DNA of 5,343 nt from assembly GCA_023150495.1 (NCBI GenBank), contig JAKLKT010000248.1:1-5343 (forward strand), read 5' to 3'. The notes under the pieces are model-generated. The model was given only the letters and a program-made list of their open reading frames with translations. It was not told the origin of the DNA and searched no databases. Position numbers and translations under genes: made by a program. This document shows, piece by piece, positions 1 through 5,254 of the stretch (the first letter of the stretch is position 1; each line of letters opens with the position of its first letter). The stretch is from Planctomycetota bacterium. Its GTDB lineage: Bacteria > Planctomycetota > PLA2.

Positions 1-1392
1 CATCCGGCGCCGTTCATCGGCCTCTCGATCGTCGCGGACCAGCGTGGCGACCTCGGCGCCGCGCTCGCGTACGCCCGCGAGGCCTACCGCCTCGCGCCCG
101 CGGAGGAGAGCCTCGCGGAGCGCGTGCAGGAGATCGCCGGGCGCGCGGGCCGGAAGGCGCTGGCCGAGGCGGGGCGCCTGTTCGAATCGGAGGGGGCGGC
201 GGGGGAGGGGCTCGCTCTCCTCCTCGCGAGCCGCACGGCCGCGATCGAAGGCGACAAGCCGCGCGCGAGGGCGCTGGTCGAGCGGGCGCGGGAGCGGGGC
301 GTGACCGCCGCCGAGGCCGAGGCCGTGCCGGCCCCCGCACCCCCCCCGGTTCATGCGTTCGTGACGGCGTTCGTGAAGGGAACGACCGCGCGCTACCGCC
401 ACTACGCCGCGACCGGCGAGCGGGAGTCGTTCCGCGAGTTCCACGAGTGGGCGCGGCGGGTCTACGAGCAGACGACCGGGCGGAGGCTCGGCCCGCCGGG
501 CACGCCGATCGACTACTCGTTCGTCGGCAAGCTCATGGACCCGACGGAGGAGACGGACGAGCCGCTCGTCAGGGAGCTCGCGGCGCACGGGCTCCTGCTC
601 GTGCTCGGGCAGCGTTCGGGCGGGCCGCCCGAGGCGATGCTCGCGGAGCTCGTCCGGCGCGAGCCGCGCGCCCGCGTGCGGGTGCGCGGCGCCGAGGTGG
701 AACGCGAAGTCGCGTGGACCGGCACGCGCCACCTGTCGGGGTACCAGGAGTGGGCGGGCGGCGGGGACCTCGCCGGCCTCGCGCTCGAGGGGCTCGTGCT
801 CATCGACCTGCACGCGATCGCGCGGTGGGAGGGCGAGATCCTGCGGCGGCGGGCGCGCCTCGCGCCGCGGAAGGAGGAGATCCTCCGCGAGCCGGCCCTC
901 GAGGACCTGCCCCTGGCCGCGCTCGACGACCCTGCGGACGTCGACGGGCGCCTCTACCTCGAGGCGGAGATCGACCTCTCCTGCGAGGTCCTGAAGCACG
1001 AGGATGCCCACCTCGTGGACGCGATGCTGCACCTCCCGGTGATGAAGCACCCGTTCCGCAACCTCGAGCTCGCGTTCAGGAGCGGCTTCAGCTCCGCGGA
1101 GGTCCTCTCCATGCTCGAGCGGAACGCGCAGCTCACGGCGATCGCGGAGGGACCGTCGCCGCGCGCCGCGCTCGCGACATGCTGCGCGGCGCTCGGCCAC
1201 CGCGACGCGCACGGGAGGGGGTACACGGCGATCGTCCAGGCGTTCGTCGAGGCGATCGAGGACGATCCGGGGCGCTACCAGGAGATCGACCCGTCGCGCG
1301 TGATCGTCCAGCAGCTCCACCGGCTGCCGGACTGGAAGATCCGCGCGCTCGCGCGGGAGACCATCGAGCGCTGGGGGCTCTCGGTCGGGTAG
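1..1392 (+). CDS. TPR-like protein with HExxH metallopeptidase-type motif (5' end outside window)
   Basis: The reading frame is open from the first base to a TAG at 1390-1392, giving 463 visible residues; the true start lies upstream. A GTG at 124 is only an internal codon, because the frame reads well before it. Visible residues 1-100 are Ala/Arg/Leu-rich amphipathic helices resembling tetratricopeptide repeats (for example LGAALAYAREAYRLAP). The C-terminal half holds HEDAH at residues 333-337 (bases 997-1011), an exact HExxH zinc-site pattern, followed by VDA. A Glu in ERNAQLTAIAEG (residue 373) could be a third ligand, as in gluzincin-type peptidases. I do not recognise a named family, and peptidase activity is inference from the motif. 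No signal peptide can be judged because the N-terminus is missing. The gene ends 20 bases before the sigma factor gene; nothing in it points to copper, so it may be an unrelated neighbour that happens to be co-transcribed. Confidence 0.85.
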   Translation, partial: HPAPFIGLSIVADQRGDLGAALAYAREAYRLAPAEESLAERVQEIAGRAGRKALAEAGRLFESEGAAGEGLALLLASRTAAIEGDKPRARALVERARERGVTAAEAEAVPAPAPPPVHAFVTAFVKGTTARYRHYAATGERESFREFHEWARRVYEQTTGRRLGPPGTPIDYSFVGKLMDPTEETDEPLVRELAAHGLLLVLGQRSGGPPEAMLAELVRREPRARVRVRGAEVEREVAWTGTRHLSGYQEWAGGGDLAGLALEGLVLIDLHAIARWEGEILRRRARLAPRKEEILREPALEDLPLAALDDPADVDGRLYLEAEIDLSCEVLKHEDAHLVDAMLHLPVMKHPFRNLELAFRSGFSSAEVLSMLERNAQLTAIAEGPSPRAALATCCAALGHRDAHGRGYTAIVQAFVEAIEDDPGRYQEIDPSRVIVQQLHRLPDWKIRALARETIERWGLSVG

Positions 1393-1412
1393 CGGGGAAC
1401 GGCCGGCGTAGG

Positions 1413-2000
1413 ATGTCGGGCGTGAAGCGCGGCGCGGCAGGCCCCGGCGAGGAGGATGCGGCGCTCCCGCCCTCCGACGTGGTGGGGACCCTCGTTGCGG
1501 CGCATAAGCGTTTCCGGTCGTTCCTCGAGCGCCGGGTCGGGAACGCGGCCGACGCCGAGGAGATCCTCCAGGCCGCGTACGTGAAGACGGTCGAGCGCGG
1601 CGACGCGATCCGCGACGGCGAGAGCGCGGTCGCCTGGTTCTACCGGCTGCTCCGGAACGCCGTCACGGACCACTTCCGGCGCGGGGACGCCGAGCGGCGG
1701 GCGCTCGAGGCGAGGGCGCGCGAGATCCCCGAGGGCGGCGCGGAGGAGGAGCTCCGGGGAGTCGTCTGCCAGTGCCTCCACGACCTGCTCCCGGCGCTCA
1801 AGGCCGAGTACGGGGAAGTCGTCCGGAAGGTCGATCTCGAGGGCCGGACGATCGCGCAGGTCGCCGCCGAGCGCGGGATCACGCCGAACAACGCGAGGGT
1901 GCTGCTCCACAGGGCCCGGAAGGCGCTCCGGAAGCAGCTCGAGGCGAGCTGCGGGACCTGCACGGAGCATGGCTGTCTCGACTGCAGCTGCGGATCGTAG
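1413..2000 (+). CDS. corE-like: CorE-like ECF RNA polymerase sigma factor with Cys-rich metal-sensing tail
   Basis: A 195-residue ECF sigma factor. Region 2 spans roughly residues 25-92 (AEEILQAAYVKTVERG, then AWFYRLLRNAVTDHFRR). Region 4 spans about 123-175, with a helix-turn-helix near 146-167 (TIAQVAAERGITPNNARVLLHRARK). Two features go beyond a plain ECF factor: a CxC in the inter-domain linker (C119, C121) and a tail at 180-193 with the pattern CxxCxxHxCxxCxC (C180, C183, H186, C188, C191, C193). A C-terminal Cys-rich domain of this kind is the known mark of the CorE-like (ECF44) group, where the sigma factor itself binds metal (copper for Myxococcus xanthus CorE) and needs no anti-sigma factor; none is seen here. 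Adjacency to copA supports copper, but silver, zinc or cadmium cannot be excluded. The start is uncertain: ATG 1413 has almost no ribosome site, while in-frame GTG 1422 has AGGA eight bases upstream. The frame stays open far upstream of 1413, but only as a shadow of the preceding gene. Confidence 0.93.
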   Translation: MSGVKRGAAGPGEEDAALPPSDVVGTLVAAHKRFRSFLERRVGNAADAEEILQAAYVKTVERGDAIRDGESAVAWFYRLLRNAVTDHFRRGDAERRALEARAREIPEGGAEEELRGVVCQCLHDLLPALKAEYGEVVRKVDLEGRTIAQVAAERGITPNNARVLLHRARKALRKQLEASCGTCTEHGCLDCSCGS

Positions 2001-2014
2001 GCGGCGCTTCCGGG

Positions 2015-2040
2015 TGTAATGCCGAAGGGTCCCGTCCGTC
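2015..2040 (+). promoter_or_regulatory. Candidate ECF sigma promoter upstream of copA (TGTAAT-N16-CGTC)
   Basis: The -35-like box TGTAAT lies at 2015-2020 and the -10-like box CGTC at 2037-2040, with a 16-base spacer. ECF promoters commonly combine an AA-containing -35 box with a CGTC/CGTA-type -10 box at this spacing. The same arrangement recurs at 4320-4345 with conserved boxes and an unconserved spacer, which is the strongest argument that it is real. Transcription would start near 2046-2048, leaving a leader of about 40 bases before copA. Recognition by the adjacent CorE-like sigma factor is inference. Confidence 0.68.
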
Positions 2041-2050
2041 TGCCCGGGTA

Positions 2051-2071
2051 CGCCTGCCGCGGCGGCGGGCG
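2051..2071 (+). other. GC-rich hairpin in the copA leader
   Basis: CGCCTGCCG (2051-2059) can pair with CGGCGGGCG (2063-2071): nine base pairs, one of them U-G in RNA, around a three-base loop. It ends two bases before the ribosome binding site. No U-tract follows, so it is not a standard terminator; it could stabilise the mRNA 5' end or limit ribosome access. In sequence this GC-rich it may be chance. Confidence 0.35.
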
Positions 2072-2073
2072 AC

Positions 2074-2080
2074 AAGGGAG
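2074..2080 (+). promoter_or_regulatory. Ribosome binding site of copA
   Basis: AAGGGAG, six bases before ATG 2087. It fixes the copA start at the codon that gives the His-rich N-terminus and excludes the upstream in-frame extension back to 1772, which only shadows the sigma factor gene. Confidence 0.8.
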
Positions 2081-2086
2081 ACGTCC

Positions 2087-4324
2087 ATGACCGACCATGC
2101 CAAGTGCCACGGCCACGGCCACGGCCACGGCCACGCCCACGGCCACGGCCACGCCCACGGCCACGCCGGGGACCGGCCGCATCCGGCGGCGACGCCCGCC
2201 GGCTCGCCCGCGGCGGCGAAGTACACCTGCCCGATGCATCCCGAGATCGTCCGGTCCGGGCCGGGCTCCTGCCCGATCTGCGGCATGGCGCTCGAGCCCC
2301 TCCTGCCGGCGGCGGGCGGGGACGACGGGGAGCTCCGGGACATGACGCGCCGTCTGCGCGGGAGCCTCGCGCTGACGCTCCCGGTGTTCGCCATCGCGAT
2401 GGCCGACATGATCCCGGGCCGGCCGCTCGACCGGGTGCTGTCCCCGCGCGCGTCCGCCTGGGTCCAGCTCGCGCTCGCCGCGCCCGTCGTGCTCTGGGGC
2501 GGATGGCCGTTCCTCATCCGCGGCTACGCCTCGGTCGTCGCGCGGAGGCTCAACATGTTCACCCTGATCGCGCTCGGGACCGGGGTGGCCTTCGCGTACA
2601 GCGCATTCGCGACGATCGCGCCGGGCCTCCTCCCGGAGTCGCTCCGGGCGCACGGCAGGGTCCCGCTCTACTTCGAGGCGGCGGCGGTGATCACGGCGCT
2701 CGTGCTGGTCGGCCAGGTCCTCGAGCTCCGCGCCCGCGGCCGCACGTCGGACGCGCTCCGCTCGCTGCTCTCCCTCGCGCCGAAGGACGCGAGGATCGTC
2801 CGCGAGGACGGCAGCGAGGAGGACATCCCGCTCGGCCACGTGCAGGCCGGGGATCGCCTCCGGGTCCGTCCCGGGGAGAAGGTCCCGGTGGACGGCGTCC
2901 TGCTCGAGGGGCGGAGCTCCGTCGACGAGTCGCTCGTCACGGGCGAGCCCCTGCCGGTCGCCAAGTCCGAAGGCGATCGCGTCACCGGCGGGACCATCAA
3001 CGGGACGGGCGGCTTCGTCATGCGCGCCGAGCGCGTCGGCGCGGACACGCTCCTCGCCCGCATCGTGCAGGTCGTGGCGGAGGCGCAGAGGAGCCGCGCG
3101 CGTATCCAGCGGCTCGCCGACCTCGTCTCGGCATGGTTCGTGCCCGCGGTCGTGCTCGTCGCCGTGACGAGCTTCGTCGTCTGGCTCGCGGCGGGACCCG
3201 AGCCGGCGTTCACCTACGCGCTCGTGAACGCGGTCGCGGTGCTGATCATCGCGTGCCCGTGCGCGCTCGGCCTCGCGACGCCGATGTCGATCATGGTCGC
3301 GGCCGGCCGCGGCGCGACCGCCGGGATCCTGATCCGCGACGCCGAGGCGATCGAGGGGCTCGCGAAGGTGGACACGCTCGTCGTCGACAAGACGGGGACG
3401 CTCACCGAGGGGAAGCCGAAGGTCGCGTCGGTCGTCGCGACGCCGGGCTTCGACGAGGCGGAGGTCCTCCGGCTCGCCGCGAGCGTCGAACGGGCGAGCG
3501 AGCACCCCCTCGCGTCGGCGATCGTCGCCGGGGCGCGCGAGCGCGGCCTCGGGCTCGCCCCCGTGGAGGACTTCTCGTCCGTCACGGGGAAGGGGATCCG
3601 GGGGGTCGTAGGGGGCCGGCGCGTGGCGGTCGGGAACGGAGGCGCGGGCCCGGGCGCGCTGGCCGAGGCGGCCGAGGCGCGCCGGCGCGAGGGCGAGACG
3701 GTGGTCTACGTGACGGTGGACGGCGTCCTCGCGGGGTTCCTCGGCGTCGCCGACCCCCTGAAGGCGACCTCGGCCGGGGCGATCCGGTCCCTCCGGGGGG
3801 AGGGAGTGCGGGTCGTCATGCTCACGGGCGACAGCCGGACCACGGCCGAGGCCGTGGCCCGGAAGGCCGGCATCGACGAGATCGAGGCCAATGTCCTCCC
3901 GACCGGGAAGGCCGAGGTCGTCGCGAGGCTCCAGGCGGAAGGTCGCGTCGTGGCGATGGCAGGCGACGGCGTGAACGACGCCCCGGCGCTCGCGCGCGCG
4001 GACGTGGGGATCGCGATGGGCACGGGCACCGACATCGCGATGGAGAACGCGGGGATCACCCTCGTCCGGGGCGACCTGCGCGGCATCGTGCGGGCCCGGG
4101 CGCTCTCCCGAGCCACGATGCGCAACATCCGGCAGAACCTCGCGTTCGCGTTCGGATACAACGCGCTCGGCGTCCCGATCGCGGCGGGCGCGCTCTACCC
4201 GGCCCTCGGGCTCCTGCTCGACCCGATGATCGCGAGCGCCGCGATGGCCCTGAGCTCCGTGTCGGTCATCGTCAACGCGCTGCGCCTGCGCCGGCTCGAC
4301 CTGTCCGACAAAGGTCTGCTGTAA
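2087..4324 (+). CDS. copA: P1B-type Cu(+)/Ag(+)-exporting ATPase, CopA family
   Basis: A 745-residue inner-membrane ATPase that would pump monovalent copper or silver out of the cytoplasm. Order: His-rich tail (His at nearly every second residue, 8-26); a heavy-metal-binding module at 46-70 (TCPMHP with C48, H51; then CPICGM with C62, C65); helices near 92-110, 124-144, 157-180 and 195-213; actuator domain with TGEP (285-288); helices near 348-368 and 378-400, the latter carrying the CPC transport site (390-392); phosphorylation motif DKTGT (Asp434); HP motif (H473-P474); TGDS (580-583); GDGVNDAP (626-633); two last helices with YN (691-692) and M720/S723-S724. CPC together with YN and MxxSS is the P1B-1 (Cu/Ag) signature. 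The usual N-terminal HMA domain (GMxCxxC) is absent. All catalytic motifs are present, so it looks functional. It lies 86 bases after the metal-sensing sigma factor gene and behind a candidate ECF promoter. Confidence 0.97.
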   Translation: MTDHAKCHGHGHGHGHAHGHGHAHGHAGDRPHPAATPAGSPAAAKYTCPMHPEIVRSGPGSCPICGMALEPLLPAAGGDDGELRDMTRRLRGSLALTLPVFAIAMADMIPGRPLDRVLSPRASAWVQLALAAPVVLWGGWPFLIRGYASVVARRLNMFTLIALGTGVAFAYSAFATIAPGLLPESLRAHGRVPLYFEAAAVITALVLVGQVLELRARGRTSDALRSLLSLAPKDARIVREDGSEEDIPLGHVQAGDRLRVRPGEKVPVDGVLLEGRSSVDESLVTGEPLPVAKSEGDRVTGGTINGTGGFVMRAERVGADTLLARIVQVVAEAQRSRARIQRLADLVSAWFVPAVVLVAVTSFVVWLAAGPEPAFTYALVNAVAVLIIACPCALGLATPMSIMVAAGRGATAGILIRDAEAIEGLAKVDTLVVDKTGTLTEGKPKVASVVATPGFDEAEVLRLAASVERASEHPLASAIVAGARERGLGLAPVEDFSSVTGKGIRGVVGGRRVAVGNGGAGPGALAEAAEARRREGETVVYVTVDGVLAGFLGVADPLKATSAGAIRSLRGEGVRVVMLTGDSRTTAEAVARKAGIDEIEANVLPTGKAEVVARLQAEGRVVAMAGDGVNDAPALARADVGIAMGTGTDIAMENAGITLVRGDLRGIVRARALSRATMRNIRQNLAFAFGYNALGVPIAAGALYPALGLLLDPMIASAAMALSSVSVIVNALRLRRLDLSDKGLL
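2108..2164 (+). repeat. Imperfect GGCCAC/GCCCAC hexanucleotide repeat coding a (Gly/Ala-His) tract
   Basis: About ten tandem six-base units, differing only as GGCCAC or GCCCAC, encode alternating Gly/Ala and His at CopA residues 8-26. The tract is a likely cytoplasmic metal buffer or entry site. The repeat length is a multiple of three, so gain or loss of units would change His number without breaking the frame. Confidence 0.92.
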
Positions 4325-4345
4325 TGGGGCGCGCGGCCGTCCGTC
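4320..4345 (+). promoter_or_regulatory. Candidate ECF sigma promoter upstream of the secreted repeat protein (TGTAAT-N16-CGTC)
   Basis: TGTAAT at 4320-4325 (overlapping the copA TAA stop at 4322-4324) and CGTC at 4342-4345 are separated by 16 bases, exactly as at 2015-2040. The match around and after the -10-like box runs CCGTCCGTCYGCCC (13 of 14), and the upstream box extends to TGTAATG (7 of 7). Transcription would start near 4351-4353, giving a leader of about 47 bases before ATG 4399. Confidence 0.68.
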
Positions 4346-4398
4346 CGCCCCTGACGAAACCGCTTCGCCGGCCGACGTGCCGGAAAGGAGTCCCGAGA
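4325..4398 (+). other. Intergenic region between copA and the secreted repeat protein gene
   Basis: This 74-base gap contains most of the second promoter candidate, a small hairpin (CCGGC 4368-4372 with GCCGG 4379-4383, six-base loop) directly before the ribosome binding site, and no terminator with a U-tract. GGGGCG (4326-4331) and CGCCCC (4346-4351) could pair, but the following bases are not T-rich. Confidence 0.65.
4384..4390 (+). promoter_or_regulatory. Ribosome binding site of the secreted repeat protein
   Basis: AAAGGAG, eight bases before ATG 4399. It decides the start against the in-frame ATG at 4324, which would add 25 residues ahead of the signal peptide and would sit inside the promoter's upstream box. 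Confidence 0.82.
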
Positions 4399-5040
4399 AT
4401 GTCCGTCCGGAAGCTCGTCTCCGCCCTGCTGGTCGCGGGCGCGGCCCTCGCCGCCGATGCGCCGGCCGTCGACGTCCCCGTCTTCCCGAACGCGACCTGC
4501 CCCATCATGGGAAAGCGCGCGTCGACGAAGCTCTTCGTCGACACGCCGAAGGGCCGGATCTACATGTGCTGCGTCCGTTGCGCGGCGGAGATCCGCAAGG
4601 GCCCGGACCGCGCCCACGCGGCCGCGTATCCGAGGATCCAGCGGGCCGCGAACACGACCTGCCCGGTCACGGGCGAGGCGATCCCCGAGAAGGACGCGCC
4701 GACGGTCGTCCTCCAGGGCTACGAGATCCCCCTCTGCTGCAAGGACTGCGTCGAGGAGGCGCGGAAGGAGTCGCAGATCACGCTGGTGAAGGCGACGAAC
4801 GGGAAGGTGCGCGACATCGGCAATCGGACGTGCCCGGTCACGGGCAAGGAGGTCGCGCCGAACGCGTTCGCGCTGGTCGGCGACGACCTCATCCGGCTCT
4901 CGTCGCCGGAGTGCGTCGAGTCGGTCGGGAAGGACCCGGCGGCGGCGCTGAAGAAGGCGAAGGAGATCGCGGCCAAGGCGGCCGAGGGGAAGGGGGCCGG
5001 GGAAGGGGAGAAGGGTGGAGGCGGCGACCATGGGAAGTAG
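4399..5040 (+). CDS. Secreted protein with three YHS/TRASH-like CPxxG...CCxxC metal-binding repeats
   Basis: A 213-residue protein. Residues 1-19 form a Sec signal peptide (MSVRK, then a hydrophobic Leu/Ala stretch, cleavage near ALA-A or LAA-D), so it acts in the periplasm or outside. Three repeats of about 55 residues follow: repeat 1, CPIMGK (C34) with CCVRC (57-61); repeat 2, CPVTGE (C88) with CCKDC (113-117); repeat 3, CPVTGK (C145) with SSPEC (168-172). The pattern, a Cys-Pro turn followed about 25 residues later by a C(C)xxC group, is that of YHS/TRASH-type modules, often linked to copper and other soft metals. The third unit has lost two of its Cys. The tail (180-213) is Lys/Ala/Glu/Gly-rich low complexity. 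It probably chelates or passes on copper exported by CopA; that role is inferred from motif and neighbours. Its end overlaps the next gene by 11 bases. Confidence 0.9.
   Translation: MSVRKLVSALLVAGAALAADAPAVDVPVFPNATCPIMGKRASTKLFVDTPKGRIYMCCVRCAAEIRKGPDRAHAAAYPRIQRAANTTCPVTGEAIPEKDAPTVVLQGYEIPLCCKDCVEEARKESQITLVKATNGKVRDIGNRTCPVTGKEVAPNAFALVGDDLIRLSSPECVESVGKDPAAALKKAKEIAAKAAEGKGAGEGEKGGGGDHGK
5017..5021 (+). promoter_or_regulatory. Ribosome binding site of the small lipoprotein
   Basis: GGAGG eight bases before ATG 5030, inside the end of the upstream coding region. It favours ATG 5030 over the in-frame GTG at 5015, which has a purine run only four bases upstream. Confidence 0.72.
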
Positions 5041-5254
5041 GCGCCTTCCCCGGGCCCTCGCGGGCGCCGCCCTCGTGGCGCTCCTCGGCGCGTGCTCCGC
5101 GCTGCCCCCGATGCCCCCTCCGCCTCCCGGGCACCCGGCGTCGCCCGATGCCGAGGAGGCGCCGCGCAAGGCCCCGTCCGACGCGCTCACGGGAAAGCCC
5201 GTGCCCGCGGCCCCGCCGACGCACCATGGCCACGACATGGGAGGCATGCGATGA
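5030..5254 (+). CDS. Small lipoprotein with Pro-rich body and His/Met-rich C-terminus
   Basis: A 74-residue protein. MGSRRLPRA followed by a hydrophobic stretch ends in the lipobox LGAC (19-22), so Cys22 should be lipidated and the protein anchored to a membrane facing the periplasm, probably the outer membrane. The mature chain is only 53 residues: a Pro-rich stretch (25-36, with five Pro in a row), a charged linker, then HHGHDMGGM at 65-73 (H65, H66, H68, M70, M73). His and Met clusters of this kind occur in periplasmic copper-handling proteins, so copper or silver binding is a reasonable inference; I recognise no named family. The start overlaps the previous stop by 11 bases and its stop overlaps the next start as ATGA, so translation is likely coupled. 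GTG 5015 would add five residues with a poorer ribosome site. Confidence 0.85.
   Translation: MGSRRLPRALAGAALVALLGACSALPPMPPPPPGHPASPDAEEAPRKAPSDALTGKPVPAAPPTHHGHDMGGMR
5239..5244 (+). promoter_or_regulatory. Ribosome binding site of the downstream lipoprotein
   Basis: GGGAGG six bases before ATG 5251, embedded in the codons for the Met-Gly-Gly part of the preceding lipoprotein tail. It supports a real gene start at 5251 although only 31 codons are visible. Confidence 0.72.

Larger units (their letters stand above)
2001..2086 (+). other. Intergenic region between sigma factor gene and copA
   Basis: This 86-base gap holds a candidate ECF-type promoter (2015-2040), a GC-rich hairpin (2051-2071) and the copA ribosome binding site (2074-2080). 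No small ORF or terminator with a U-tract is seen at the end of the sigma factor gene, so read-through from it into copA is possible. Confidence 0.7.

Noticed and set aside
124..126. GTG 124 as the start of the first gene
   Set aside because: The frame is open with sensible helical-repeat protein sequence back to base 1, so the gene starts outside the window.
447..1412. Upstream in-frame extension of the sigma factor gene
   Set aside because: It overlaps the preceding gene in another frame and translates to Arg/Ala/Gly-rich shadow sequence. Sigma-factor homology begins only after 1413.
1393..1412. Promoter for the sigma factor gene in the gap after the first gene
   Set aside because: Only 20 bases, with no TGTAAT-N16-CGTC element there or in the end of the preceding gene. 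Self-regulation by the same box is not supported; its promoter may lie upstream of the window or inside the first gene.
1640..3505. Long open frame on the minus strand, over 600 codons
   Set aside because: It lies opposite the sigma factor gene and copA, both with full family motifs. Its translation is Arg/Asp/Pro-rich with no recognisable domain, as expected for the complement of high-GC genes.
4326..4351. GGGGCG/CGCCCC inverted repeat after copA as an intrinsic terminator
   Set aside because: The loop is 14 bases, the stem only six pairs, no T-run follows, and the region is better explained by the repeated promoter element.
2104..4398. Open frame on the + strand running through copA into the secreted repeat protein
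   Set aside because: It is the same frame as the real gene at 4399-5040 but opens by chance through copA in another frame. The copA part is Arg/Pro/Gly-rich shadow sequence, and a signal peptide and strong ribosome site mark 4399 as the start.
4324..4398. Alternative start ATG 4324 for the secreted repeat protein, overlapping the copA stop
   Set aside because: It would place 25 Arg/Pro-rich residues ahead of a clear signal peptide, uses a weaker ribosome site and falls inside the TGTAAT promoter box. ATG 4399 has AAAGGAG at ideal distance.
4195..5247. Minus-strand open frame of about 350 codons opposite the repeat protein and lipoprotein genes
   Set aside because: Arg/Asp/Leu-rich shadow without motifs. 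The + strand genes have signal peptides, Cys motifs, lipoboxes and ribosome sites.
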